A stretch of DNA of 51,111 bases from Enterococcus avium ATCC 14025. GTDB taxonomy: Bacteria; Bacillota; Bacilli; Lactobacillales; Enterococcaceae. Where the stretch lies: assembly GCF_000406965.1 (NCBI RefSeq), contig NZ_KE136359.1, forward strand, positions 1-51,111, given 5' to 3'. A model generated the notes under the pieces. It ran no database searches and was not told the DNA's origin. It saw only the letters and a program-made list of their open reading frames with translations. Positions 42,507 through 50,855 of this stretch are shown one piece after another (positions within the stretch are counted from its first letter, which is position 1; each line of letters begins with the position of its first letter). The position numbers and the translations under genes were made by a program.

Positions 42507-43583
42507 ATGAAATGGAGTTTTAGATGGTATGGACAAAGCGATACTATACCACTTAGCAATATTAAACAGATTCCAGCCATTGACGGTGTAATCGGCACTT
42601 TATTAGGTAAGATGCCTGGGGATGTTTGGCAAGTTCAAGAGATTCAGGATTTAAAGAATTCAATTGAAAATGAAGGACTTAAGTTATTAGGTATTGAAAG
42701 TGTGGCAATTCATGATTCAATTAAAGCAGGTTCTGAAGAGCGAGATTATTATATTGACAACTACATTCAAACTATTCGTAATTTAGGAAAATGTGGAATA
42801 GATTTAGTTTGCTACAGTTTTAAACCAATTTTTGGTTGGGCTAAAACTGACTTGAATTTTCAAAATGAAGATGGAAGTAATACACTTATGTACGATCAAG
42901 CTGTAGTAGAAAATATGCAGCCAAGTGAAATGTATACTTTGATTAATAGTCAATCAAAAGGTTTTAAGTTATCTGGTTGGGAAGAAGAAAGACTGAATAA
43001 GTTTACTAATCTCTTGAAACTTTATGAAGGAGTAACAGAAGAGAATCTTTTTGATAATCTGAAATATTTCCTTGAACGTATTATCCCTGTTTGTGAAGAG
43101 GCTGATGTCAGGATGGGAATCCATCCCGACGATCCACCTTGGGAACTTTTCGATTTCCCAAGAATTACCAGAAATCTAACTGACTTGCAAAGAATTATTG
43201 AGTGTGTTGATTCTCCATACAATGGAATCACTTTTTGCACGGGAGCCTTAGGCGCTGATCCGAAAAATGATTTGGTTGATATGATTCATAAAGTTGGACA
43301 TCGTATTAATTTTGTTCATTTCAGAAATGTAGAATATTTAGGAAATAAAAAGTTTAAAGAAACGGCTCACCCAAGTACAGAAGGCTCATTAGACATGTAT
43401 GATTTAATGAAAGCTTTAATTGAAGTAGGTTTTGATGGGGTTGTTAGACCGGACCATGGAAGAGCGGTGTGGGGAGAAATAGCACGCCCTGGTTATGGAC
43501 TATACGATAGGGCCATGGGATTAACTTATATGCAAGGACTTAATGAAGCGATAATGAAAAATAAAAAAATGAAGAAGGATTAG
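42507..43583 (+). CDS. uxuA: Mannonate dehydratase (UxuA family)
   Basis: 358 aa, about the family length; ATG 42507 with AAAGGAGG. Family landmarks: MKWSFRWYG at the start, then LLGIESVAIHDSIKAG and IRNLGKCGIDLVCYSFKP. Metal and active-site segments follow: MGIHPDDPPW, TFCTGALGADPKND, FVHFRNVEY and VVRPDHGR. UxuA removes water from D-mannonate to give 2-keto-3-deoxygluconate. Here no kinase for that product is encoded, so the enzyme may instead act on a 6-phosphorylated aldonate made by the PTS; this is hypothesis. Confidence 0.88.
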   Translation: MKWSFRWYGQSDTIPLSNIKQIPAIDGVIGTLLGKMPGDVWQVQEIQDLKNSIENEGLKLLGIESVAIHDSIKAGSEERDYYIDNYIQTIRNLGKCGIDLVCYSFKPIFGWAKTDLNFQNEDGSNTLMYDQAVVENMQPSEMYTLINSQSKGFKLSGWEEERLNKFTNLLKLYEGVTEENLFDNLKYFLERIIPVCEEADVRMGIHPDDPPWELFDFPRITRNLTDLQRIIECVDSPYNGITFCTGALGADPKNDLVDMIHKVGHRINFVHFRNVEYLGNKKFKETAHPSTEGSLDMYDLMKALIEVGFDGVVRPDHGRAVWGEIARPGYGLYDRAMGLTYMQGLNEAIMKNKKMKKD

Positions 43584-43585
43584 TC

Positions 43586-44227
43586 ATGTCTAACAATTCT
43601 ATTTTAGATGAAATAAAAAATACAAAATTGTTACCCTTGTACACTGTTACCAATTTAGAATATCTTACTAAATTGGAAACTCTGTTATTAAAAAATGATG
43701 TTCGTTTAATCGAAATAACTTTTCGAAGTAGCTTAGCAATAGAAGCGATAAAAAACTTATCAAAATCAGGTAAATTACTTGTTGGTGCGGGAACTGTGAG
43801 GAAATTGTCAGAAGCTAAAGCAGCAATTGATAATGGTGCTAAATTTATTGTTTCTCCAGCAGTAATACCTGAAGTAATTAACTATTGTCAGAAAATGAAT
43901 ATTCCTGTATTCCCAGGAGTTGCAACGCCTTCAGATATTCAAGAAGCTGTTGAACTTGGTATCAAAACTGTCAAATTTTTTCCAGCAAATATTTATGGCG
44001 GACTTAATGCGATTGAAGCGTTAAGTGGTCCCTATTATGATGTCGAGTTCTTGCCCACTGGCGGAATTGATCAAACGAATTATCTAGATTATTTATCACA
44101 TCCCAAGATTGTGGCCGTAGGGGGTTCCTTTATCATATCAGAAAGTATTATAAAAAAAGATAACGGTAAATCAGCAAATTCAACGCTATCAAAACTAATT
44201 AATGGTTTGTTGAAAGAGGATGTTTAA
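43586..44227 (+). CDS. eda: KDPG / KHG aldolase (Eda family)
   Basis: 213 aa, ATG 43586, two bases after the dehydratase stop. Class I aldolase with Glu43 in LIEITFRS and the Schiff-base Lys130 in TVKFFPAN, matching the E. coli Eda residues. Also VGAGTV, SPAVIPEV and FLPTGGI. It cleaves 2-keto-3-deoxy-6-phosphogluconate to pyruvate and glyceraldehyde-3-phosphate, the final step of the pathway suggested for PTS-2. Confidence 0.88.
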   Translation: MSNNSILDEIKNTKLLPLYTVTNLEYLTKLETLLLKNDVRLIEITFRSSLAIEAIKNLSKSGKLLVGAGTVRKLSEAKAAIDNGAKFIVSPAVIPEVINYCQKMNIPVFPGVATPSDIQEAVELGIKTVKFFPANIYGGLNAIEALSGPYYDVEFLPTGGIDQTNYLDYLSHPKIVAVGGSFIISESIIKKDNGKSANSTLSKLINGLLKEDV

Positions 44228-44260
44228 GAAAAGAATAATAAACGAAAGGACTACTTATTA

Positions 44261-45778
44261 ATGAACGGACCAATTATTGATACAAAAAAGGGAAAAGTTC
44301 AGGGAATAAATGAAAATGGAGTGAATAAATTCTTAGGAATTCCATTTGCAATGCCGCCAGTAGGTGAAAGAAGATTTCTTCCTCCTTTTGAAAATGATTC
44401 ATGGGAAGGGATTCTCGATACTACTAAATTTAAGGCAAGTCCGATGCAGTTGCCAGGAAGCTCTGAAGGTTCTATGTATCCTCCAGAAAAAAGAACTTCT
44501 CCCAGTGAGGATTGTTTATATTTAAATGTGTACACTCCAGAAAATTCACAAAAAAAGAACTTACCAGTAATGGTATGGTTGTACGGTGGACACTATATGA
44601 ATGGTTCTTCAACTTCTGAAGGATGCGAGGGTAGTAATTTCGCGCGTAATCAAGATGTTGTAGTAGTAACATTCAATTATCGTGTTGGTATATTTGGGTT
44701 CATGGCACATCCAAAGTTGCATGAGAAATCAGAGAAGTGTACAAATGCTGGATTAGAAGACATGCTAGCGACATTGCGATGGATAAAAGCCAATATTGAG
44801 TTTTTTGGAGGAAATCCCGATAATGTTACTTTATTCGGTGTTTCTGCAGGTTCTTCTGCTATTAATGTGTTATTAACTTGCCCAGAAGCTAAGGGATTAT
44901 TTCATGCAGCTATCACTCAGAGTGGGTCACCGTTCAATCATGATGAGTGGGATATCGATGAGTTGCAAGAACAGAAACGCTGTAAAAAATATTTGGACAG
45001 TGTAGGGATTGATGATGAAGATCTCTTTACGGCCACAGTAGATCAATTATTGAGTAAACCTGATGAATATGAAGCCTCAGAGTTTTGTCCATATGTTGAT
45101 GGACGATTAATTCCAGATCGCTTGGAGCAATCCTTTTTGAAAGGAAACATTCATGATATTCCAATTATTCTTGGATGTACTGCAGATGAAGCTTTTATCT
45201 TACTTGGTGATCGCGAAATGGTTGAAAAAGAGAGATTTGAGCGTACTGTGACTACCAAATATCCTAATCATAAGAAATTTATCTATGAAAAATATGGAGC
45301 ATACTTAAATGATTCACCTGCATATGCTCTTGGACGATTCAGATCTGACAACACAATTGCAAATATGAGATATTTTGCTTCTTGTTTAGTAGAGAATCGA
45401 TTATCACCAACTTTCTATTACATTTTCCAAAGAGTGACTCCTGGTAAAGAACCCTATTATTTTGGTGCCTATCATGCTAGCGAAAACGCATATCATTTTC
45501 AAAATCTTAGTAGTAAATTTATAAATTATGGAGAAAGTGATGTTCGTGTTAGTAATACAATGGCTAAGTATTGGGCTAACTTTGCTAGAAATCATCACCC
45601 TAATACATCAGATCTTCCTGAATGGAAACAATTCGACCCGGACTCAAACATGATAATGTATATAGACGACCCCAGTGAATGTGTTCCTTTAAAAAGTAAA
45701 TCGCTAACTATTGAATTACAAAAAATGCTTGAAGAGCGAACCGAGAAGAATAATCCGGGTCTAGGACTCAATCACTAG
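44261..45778 (+). CDS. Type B carboxylesterase
   Basis: 505 aa, ATG 44261 with AAAGGA upstream. Alpha/beta-hydrolase of the esterase/lipase B family. The N-terminal FLGIPFAMPPVGERRF and EDCLYLNVY, the oxyanion segment WLYGGHYMNGSS, and the nucleophile Ser195 in FGVSAGSSAI are typical. A glutamate (TADEAF region) and a His in the GAYHASENAYHF region complete the triad. No signal peptide, so it acts in the cytosol. Last gene of the PTS-2 operon; it may de-esterify the imported sugar acid, an unusual companion for a PTS. Confidence 0.85.
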   Translation: MNGPIIDTKKGKVQGINENGVNKFLGIPFAMPPVGERRFLPPFENDSWEGILDTTKFKASPMQLPGSSEGSMYPPEKRTSPSEDCLYLNVYTPENSQKKNLPVMVWLYGGHYMNGSSTSEGCEGSNFARNQDVVVVTFNYRVGIFGFMAHPKLHEKSEKCTNAGLEDMLATLRWIKANIEFFGGNPDNVTLFGVSAGSSAINVLLTCPEAKGLFHAAITQSGSPFNHDEWDIDELQEQKRCKKYLDSVGIDDEDLFTATVDQLLSKPDEYEASEFCPYVDGRLIPDRLEQSFLKGNIHDIPIILGCTADEAFILLGDREMVEKERFERTVTTKYPNHKKFIYEKYGAYLNDSPAYALGRFRSDNTIANMRYFASCLVENRLSPTFYYIFQRVTPGKEPYYFGAYHASENAYHFQNLSSKFINYGESDVRVSNTMAKYWANFARNHHPNTSDLPEWKQFDPDSNMIMYIDDPSECVPLKSKSLTIELQKMLEERTEKNNPGLGLNH

Positions 45779-45838
45779 TAAAGAGTAAAAAATTCAATTT
45801 ATATTTTATTATTTTCACTTTAATTTTTTTAACTAAAT

Positions 45839-45903
45839 GGACATCTTGACTTCGAAAGTGGTTTTACAAATAACTACTTTTGAGGTCTAAGATGTCTTTT
45901 TTA
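45839..45903 (+). terminator. Terminator of the PTS-2 operon
   Basis: A long imperfect hairpin: GGACATCTTGACTTC on the left pairs with GAGGTCTAAGATGTC on the right with a small bulge, followed by six T residues. Confidence 0.85.
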
Positions 45904-45921
45904 TTTATGATCTTGAATAGT

Positions 45922-45972
45922 TAAATATTTTGTATGATGGAATGCTGAACCTAAGCTATGATAAAATATTTA
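45922..45972 (+). promoter_or_regulatory. Split inverted repeat with extended -10, control region of the UTRA/GntR pair
   Basis: TAAATATTTT (45922-45931) and its exact complement AAAATATTTA (45963-45972) are 31 bp apart. The right arm overlaps an extended -10 element TGATAAAAT (45959-45967). Such placement suits autoregulation by the GntR protein encoded in this unit; AT-richness makes chance occurrence possible. Confidence 0.45.
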
Positions 45973-45998
45973 CAAACAAAAAGGAATAGGGGATTACG

Positions 45999-46460
45999 GT
46001 GATTAATAAAAAAGTCAGAGTATATCAGACTCCTTTGGAAAGGGCTAACACATCATATGATACAGAGGTACATAAAGAAATTATTCATAAAGAGAAAAAT
46101 TTTTACAATGTACTTTTTGATAATATACAAGTAGGAAAGGTAATAGAACGGCGTTTTCTAATAAAAAAAGATGATTGTCCTATAGCATTTATAAAATCTC
46201 TTATTCCGTGTATCCACTCAAATATTAAATCAAATGAATGTGTTAACCTAGAAAAAGAAGTAGATGATTTACTACAGGTTAAAATAGTTAAAAAGGAGTT
46301 TTCATTAACTTGGCCAACGAATGAAGAGGCGGAAATACTGCATATCATTGGTGATGGTCAAATAATAGTTGAGAAACAATACTTATTGAACCGCGAAAAT
46401 AAAATAATCAGATATGAAGAAGAAAGTTCAAGTCCAGAGACATTCATTTTTGAGGAATAG
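45999..46460 (+). CDS. Orphan UTRA-like ligand-binding domain protein (153 aa)
   Basis: GTG 45999 with AGGGGA upstream. It has no DNA-binding domain. The sequence follows the UTRA pattern: IQVGKVIERRFLIKKDDCPIAF, LEKEVDDLLQVKIVKKEF, EAEILHII, VEKQYLLNRENKIIRYEEES, and an end like PETFIFEE. UTRA domains normally form the sensor half of GntR/HutC regulators. A separate GntR gene with its own sensor lies 11 bases downstream, so this may be a modulating partner, or the leftover of a duplicated regulator that lost its HTH. Confidence 0.65.
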   Translation: MINKKVRVYQTPLERANTSYDTEVHKEIIHKEKNFYNVLFDNIQVGKVIERRFLIKKDDCPIAFIKSLIPCIHSNIKSNECVNLEKEVDDLLQVKIVKKEFSLTWPTNEEAEILHIIGDGQIIVEKQYLLNRENKIIRYEEESSSPETFIFEE

Positions 46461-46471
46461 TAGGTGATTGC

Positions 46472-47188
46472 ATGGGAAAATTTTTATATCAAAAAGCTCG
46501 AGAAGAAATAATTTCTTTGATACAGGATGGAGATATTAAACCTAGTGAAAAAATAATGCCTGAGCGAGAGTTATCAGAATTACTTGGATACAATAGGATG
46601 ACTATAAAAAAAGCAATCAACTCATTAGTTGCTGAGGGTGTTCTTATGAAAAAAAGGGGAGCGGGTACTTTTTTGTTAGGTACAGATAATTCCAATAAGT
46701 TTGATATCGGAGATGAGGCACCTATTTCTTTAAGTCAAGGCATAAAAGTAAAAGGTATGATTTCTTCTAGTTTCGTTGAATCCTTTAAGATTATCTATGA
46801 TACTCCTGAATTGATGACTATTTTCGGTGATTATTTTGAGTTCTTTGAGTTGATTCGAGTAAGAGAGGCTGATAGTGAAGCAGTGTCAATACAAAAAGCA
46901 TATTTTCCATTTAGATTATTTAAGGATGCACACCGTTATGATTTTAGTCAATTTTCTCTTTATGACTACATGGAATATAAAAATAAACGACCAATAATAT
47001 TTAAAAAAAGGTTTTTCGCTCGGCGTGTTGAGAAAAATATGAATTTAGAAAAAATTGGTGCTCGTGCTGGTGAGTATGTCCTATGTATAGAGTACTTAGG
47101 TTACACAGAACAAAATGAGCTCGTTGAATATACACAATCATTTTTTGATTCCAACAAGGTAAACTTAGCTATAGAAATACCAAGATGA
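46472..47188 (+). CDS. GntR/HutC-family regulator
   Basis: 238 aa, ATG 46472 with TAGGTGA upstream. A GntR winged helix (about 5-68, PERELSELLGYNRMTIKKAI and GVLMKKRGAGTFL) precedes a UTRA sensor domain (about 85-235). It is co-oriented with the PTS-3 operon and separated from it by a terminator and a new promoter. Probably represses PTS-3 until a phosphosugar binds. Confidence 0.87.
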   Translation: MGKFLYQKAREEIISLIQDGDIKPSEKIMPERELSELLGYNRMTIKKAINSLVAEGVLMKKRGAGTFLLGTDNSNKFDIGDEAPISLSQGIKVKGMISSSFVESFKIIYDTPELMTIFGDYFEFFELIRVREADSEAVSIQKAYFPFRLFKDAHRYDFSQFSLYDYMEYKNKRPIIFKKRFFARRVEKNMNLEKIGARAGEYVLCIEYLGYTEQNELVEYTQSFFDSNKVNLAIEIPR

Positions 47189-47209
47189 TTGGTTCCTTAA
47201 TTGGTTCCT

Positions 47210-47243
47210 AAAAGAGACCTATTTTGAAAATTGGTCTCTTTTT
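47210..47243 (+). terminator. Rho-independent terminator
   Basis: AAAAGAGACC and GGTCTCTTTT form a perfect 10-bp stem with a 13-nt loop and a T run, after the GntR gene. Confidence 0.88.
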
Positions 47244-47245
47244 TA

Positions 47246-47274
47246 TTGTTTTAAAGCGTTTTCCAACATATTAT
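47246..47274 (+). promoter_or_regulatory. Promoter of the PTS-3 operon with overlapping cre-like site
   Basis: -35 TTGTTT (47246-47251), a 17-bp spacer and -10 TATTAT (47269-47274). A cre-like sequence TTAAAGCGTTTTCC (47251-47264) fills the spacer, with two departures from the consensus. CcpA binding there would block RNA polymerase. Confidence 0.55.
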
Positions 47275-47318
47275 TAAGATAAAGAAAGATAGAAAAAAAT
47301 AAAAACTGGAGGACAAAA

Positions 47319-47741
47319 ATGGAGATAGTTTTAGCTAGTCATTCCAACTTATCCGTTGGAATGAAGGAAACCACTGAGTTTATCATGGGAAAACAAGATA
47401 ATCTTCATGCAATTGCAGCGTATGTTGAAGAAGGGAAAAGTGTAGGTGATCAGTTAGAAGAATTGGTTTCTAGTCTCGCAACAAATGAGGTGATTTTTAT
47501 AACCGATTTAAAGGGAGGTAGCGTAAATAGTGCAGTGAGTGAGTATATGATTGGAAAAGAGAAATATTTCCTGATTTCAGGAATGAATCTTGCTTTAGTA
47601 TTAGAATTGTTATCAGTATCATTCAAGGAAAAAAGAGAAGAGGTGATAAAACAATTGGAAGAAATCGTCGTTAACTCGGCTAGTGGAACTGAAGTAATCG
47701 ATGTAAATAATTTGGGAACCCAAATAGATGAAGATTTTTAA
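47319..47741 (+). CDS. PTS-3 IIA component, mannose family
   Basis: 140 aa, ATG 47319 with TGGAGGA upstream. The phospho-acceptor is His8 in VLASHSNLSVGM. FITDLKGGSVNSAV replaces the usual DLFGGSP motif, a mark of the more divergent PTS-3 group. First gene of a complete IIA-IIB-IIC-IID set. Confidence 0.85.
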   Translation: MEIVLASHSNLSVGMKETTEFIMGKQDNLHAIAAYVEEGKSVGDQLEELVSSLATNEVIFITDLKGGSVNSAVSEYMIGKEKYFLISGMNLALVLELLSVSFKEKREEVIKQLEEIVVNSASGTEVIDVNNLGTQIDEDF

Positions 47742-47762
47742 ACTTAGGAGGTTTTAAAAAAG

Positions 47763-48236
47763 ATGATTAAAATGACAAGAATTGACTACAGATTATTACA
47801 TGGACAAGTAGCTTTTGCATGGACAAAGAACCTATCAGCAAATGCAATACTGATCGCAAACGATGATGTTGTAAATGATTCGTTTAGAAAACAAACGTTA
47901 AACTTAGCAAAACCGAATGATACGAAGCTTATTTTTAAAAGTATAGAGGATTCAATTAAAGCAATAAAAAGTGGTGTTACAGATAAATATAGTGTGTTTA
48001 TCGTAGTCGAAAATGTTCATGATGCTTATAGATTAACTAAAGCTGTCCCAGAGATTAATAAGGTCAATTTAGGTTTATCTGCTAAGAGAGAGAATACTGA
48101 AAACATTGCCAAAGCTGTTTATGTTACAGAAACTGAGATTAAGGAATTAAATGAATTAGTTGGTTCAGGAGTAGAAGTCTTAGTAAAACAAGCACCAAAC
48201 GATGCGAATGTTGAATTTAGATCACTTTTGAAATAG
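47763..48236 (+). CDS. PTS-3 IIB component, mannose family
   Basis: 157 aa, ATG 47763 with AGGAGG at 47746-47751 (ATG 47772 is an alternative). The phospho-acceptor is His13 in RIDYRLLHGQVAFAW. It lacks the GGLGGGPGRT loop of the other two IIB proteins, having VNLGLSAKREN there, so PTS-3 belongs to a different specificity branch. Confidence 0.87.
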   Translation: MIKMTRIDYRLLHGQVAFAWTKNLSANAILIANDDVVNDSFRKQTLNLAKPNDTKLIFKSIEDSIKAIKSGVTDKYSVFIVVENVHDAYRLTKAVPEINKVNLGLSAKRENTENIAKAVYVTETEIKELNELVGSGVEVLVKQAPNDANVEFRSLLK

Positions 48237-48255
48237 AAAGAAGGAGATGAGTTCT

Positions 48256-49038
48256 ATGGTTGTACAAACGATTGGAATATTTTTAATTGCCTTGATTGCA
48301 AATATGCAAGACTTTTTGGGAGCCTCATTTATTGGTAGACCCTTGGTTACAGGTCTTTTTGTAGGATTACTTTTTGGTGATATAACACAAGGATTGATCA
48401 TGGGAGCTACTTTAGAATTAGCTTTCTTAGGTTTGATGGGGGTAGGTGCAACAGTTCCCCCAGATGAAATCATTGGAGGAATTTTAGCAACAGCACTTGT
48501 TCTAAAAAATGGATATGGCGTAGATGTAGCATTAACACTCGTTTTACCAATAGCCGCTTTAGGATTAGCAATCAAAAATATTTTATACGTTATCATTTTT
48601 CCAGCGATGACACATAAAGCGGATAAATTAGTTGAACAGGGGAAAATTAAACAAGCAGCAAATATGCATCTAATCGCATCATTTACCAGAATTATTATGA
48701 TGACAACCGTAACCACAGTTGCATTTGTTATCGGTAGTAGTACTGTTGATATGATTTTAGATTTGATTCCACAAGCTTTTATTGATGGTATGAACATTGC
48801 TACTAATATTTTACCAGCGGTCGGATTTGCAATGTTAATTAATATGACTTTTTCAAAAAAAGTTGCACCCTTTTTCTTCTTGGGATTTGTTTGTTCAGCT
48901 TATCTACAATTGGATATGATTGCTACAGCAATTGTGGGAGCAATCTTTGCAGGAATTATGTATATTATCTTGGATACCATTGAAAAGAGCAAAGGACAAA
49001 ATAACAACGGTGGAGAGGAGCAATACGATGACTTCTAA
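48256..49038 (+). CDS. PTS-3 IIC permease subunit, mannose family
   Basis: 260 aa. ATG 48256 is preferred to ATG 48247 because AAGGAG (48241-48246) directly abuts the latter. Landmarks: FIGRPLVTGLFVGLLFGDITQG, LAFLGLMGVGATVPPDE and multiple spans. The end overlaps the IID gene by 11 nt, implying coupled translation. Confidence 0.88.
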   Translation: MVVQTIGIFLIALIANMQDFLGASFIGRPLVTGLFVGLLFGDITQGLIMGATLELAFLGLMGVGATVPPDEIIGGILATALVLKNGYGVDVALTLVLPIAALGLAIKNILYVIIFPAMTHKADKLVEQGKIKQAANMHLIASFTRIIMMTTVTTVAFVIGSSTVDMILDLIPQAFIDGMNIATNILPAVGFAMLINMTFSKKVAPFFFLGFVCSAYLQLDMIATAIVGAIFAGIMYIILDTIEKSKGQNNNGGEEQYDDF

Positions 49039-49837
49039 AAACTTAACTAAAAAAGATTTAATGGGAATTTTTTGGAGATCTATGCCGATGGAGGCCTCAT
49101 TTAACTACGAACGTATGATGAGTTTAGCCTTCTCTTACTCAATGAGTGGAGTAATTCAAAAGCTTTATTCCGACGTTAATGATCAAAAAGCAGCAATGCA
49201 AAGACATTTAGAATTCTTTAATTGTACTTCTGCGACATCTCCATTTATTGCTGGTGTAGCTGCTTCAATGGAAGAGAGAAAAGCAAATGATCCTTCATTC
49301 GATGAAAGTTCGATTAATGCGATGAAAGCTGGTTTGATGGGACCGATTTCAGGTATAGGTGATTCAATTTTCTGGGGAAGCTTAAGAATTATCGCAAGTG
49401 GGATAGGTATTTCACTAGCAAAGCAAGGTAGTATTTTAGGTCCTATTCTATTTTTAATAGTGTTTAATGTCCCAAATGTATTGGTCAGATATTTTGGAAC
49501 ATTATGGGGATATAAAGCTGGAGTCACATTTATAGAAAAAATGTCTAGCGGTTTAATGGAAAATATTACGTATGCGATAAATATTCTCGGTAATACCGTT
49601 ATTGGAGGTATGGTAGCGTCAATGGTAATCATTAACATCCCTGTAAAACTAACCAATGGGAAAGATGCTCAAACTATTCAAGGCTTACTAGATTCTATGA
49701 TGCCTGCACTATTACCGTTACTGATTACTTTCTTGTTTTGCAGACTGTTAAAGAAAGACGTTAAAGTAATTTATATCTTACTAGCTATTTTAATTGTTAG
49801 TGTTCTAGGTGCTATTTTTGGATTTTTATCTGTATAA
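49028..49837 (+). CDS. PTS-3 IID subunit, mannose family
   Basis: 269 aa. ATG 49028 with GGAGAGGAG upstream; the longer in-frame start at 48920 lies deep in the IIC gene and is rejected. Landmarks: ASFNYERMMSLAFSYSM, MQRHLEFFNCTSATSPFIAG, AMKAGLMGPISGIGDSIFWG and a C-terminal helix. Confidence 0.88.
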   Translation: MTSKNLTKKDLMGIFWRSMPMEASFNYERMMSLAFSYSMSGVIQKLYSDVNDQKAAMQRHLEFFNCTSATSPFIAGVAASMEERKANDPSFDESSINAMKAGLMGPISGIGDSIFWGSLRIIASGIGISLAKQGSILGPILFLIVFNVPNVLVRYFGTLWGYKAGVTFIEKMSSGLMENITYAINILGNTVIGGMVASMVIINIPVKLTNGKDAQTIQGLLDSMMPALLPLLITFLFCRLLKKDVKVIYILLAILIVSVLGAIFGFLSV

Positions 49838-49853
49838 AAAGGAGAGTAAATTG

Positions 49854-50855
49854 ATGTATTTCAAATCAGAAAATTTTGTGAACGATTACCAAAAGGTTGT
49901 AACCCAGTTTAATGATGTAGAAAAAATTGCTAGAAATTTGCAACAAAGAAATATTACAAAACTTTACCTAATAGGTTCTGGCGGAACATATACAAAGTTT
50001 GTTGATATGCGGCCAATGCTTTTTGAAAAAATTGATATTCCATTTTTAATTGTCAGCCCAGAAGAACTGTCTGAGTTATATTTTGATCAAATTGATGAAA
50101 ATACATTGCTGATCGTGGGAACAAAGACTGGAGCTACTGAAGAACTAATTGATGTTTTGAAGAAAGCGAAAGAAAAAATTCCTGAAGTTATGATTTATGG
50201 ATTTATTGGTGATGACGAGACAGAGTTAGATAAATTAAATATTTTAAGCTATCGTACTAGTTCTGTGGATACAGATGTACATTTAGTTCTTTTTGGTTGG
50301 TTCATTCTATGCTTTACAGAGAATGATGATATCATTTTATCTGAATTCAAAAAGGAGTTAGAGTTAGTAGGAGAAAAGGTAGCTTCAGAAATTTCGAGAA
50401 ATGAGGAAACCGCTATTAACTTAGTACAATCTTCAGATCCAAGCCGCATGCAAATGTGGGTTACATCTGGGCGATTATGGGGTGAAGCGTGTTGCTTTTG
50501 CAATTACATTTTGGAAGAAATTCAATGGATTCAGGCACAAGCTATCCATTCATCAGAATTCTTCCATGGTCCTTTCGAATTGATAAGTGATGACTTTCAG
50601 GTAAATGTGGTTTTGAATTCTAGAGAAACTCGAAATCAAGATCTTCGTGTAAAACAATTTATTGATCAACACTCAACTGCTTCAAATACAATTGATATGA
50701 AAAATTTCAACATCGAAGATTTTGCTGATGAGTTAATCAAATTTATTGAGCCATGGTTGCTAAATCATTATTATGACTTACTACTACGTATCTATGAACA
50801 AAAAACAGGAAAGTCAGCAAAAACTCGTCGATATTATCGTGTAATGGAATACTAA
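49854..50855 (+). CDS. SIS-domain sugar-phosphate deglycase/isomerase (FrlB/GfrF-like)
   Basis: 333 aa. ATG 49854 with AAAGGAGAG is preferred to the start inside the IID gene. Two SIS-fold halves: LIGSGGTYTKFVDM (about 39-52) and VGTKTGATEELIDVL. The C-terminal QAIHSSEFFHGPFEL (about 229-243) is the hallmark of Amadori deglycases and GlmS-type isomerases. In known operons a mannose-family PTS imports fructose- or glucose-amino-acid adducts as 6-phosphates and such enzymes release the sugar phosphate. The same logic is proposed here. One gene encodes it, not the GfrE/GfrF pair. Confidence 0.82.
   Translation: MYFKSENFVNDYQKVVTQFNDVEKIARNLQQRNITKLYLIGSGGTYTKFVDMRPMLFEKIDIPFLIVSPEELSELYFDQIDENTLLIVGTKTGATEELIDVLKKAKEKIPEVMIYGFIGDDETELDKLNILSYRTSSVDTDVHLVLFGWFILCFTENDDIILSEFKKELELVGEKVASEISRNEETAINLVQSSDPSRMQMWVTSGRLWGEACCFCNYILEEIQWIQAQAIHSSEFFHGPFELISDDFQVNVVLNSRETRNQDLRVKQFIDQHSTASNTIDMKNFNIEDFADELIKFIEPWLLNHYYDLLLRIYEQKTGKSAKTRRYYRVMEY

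Noticed and set aside
48222-48797. Minus-strand frame (191 codons) opposite the PTS-3 IIC gene
   Set aside because: Shadow frame of a hydrophobic protein; the forward gene has clear family motifs.
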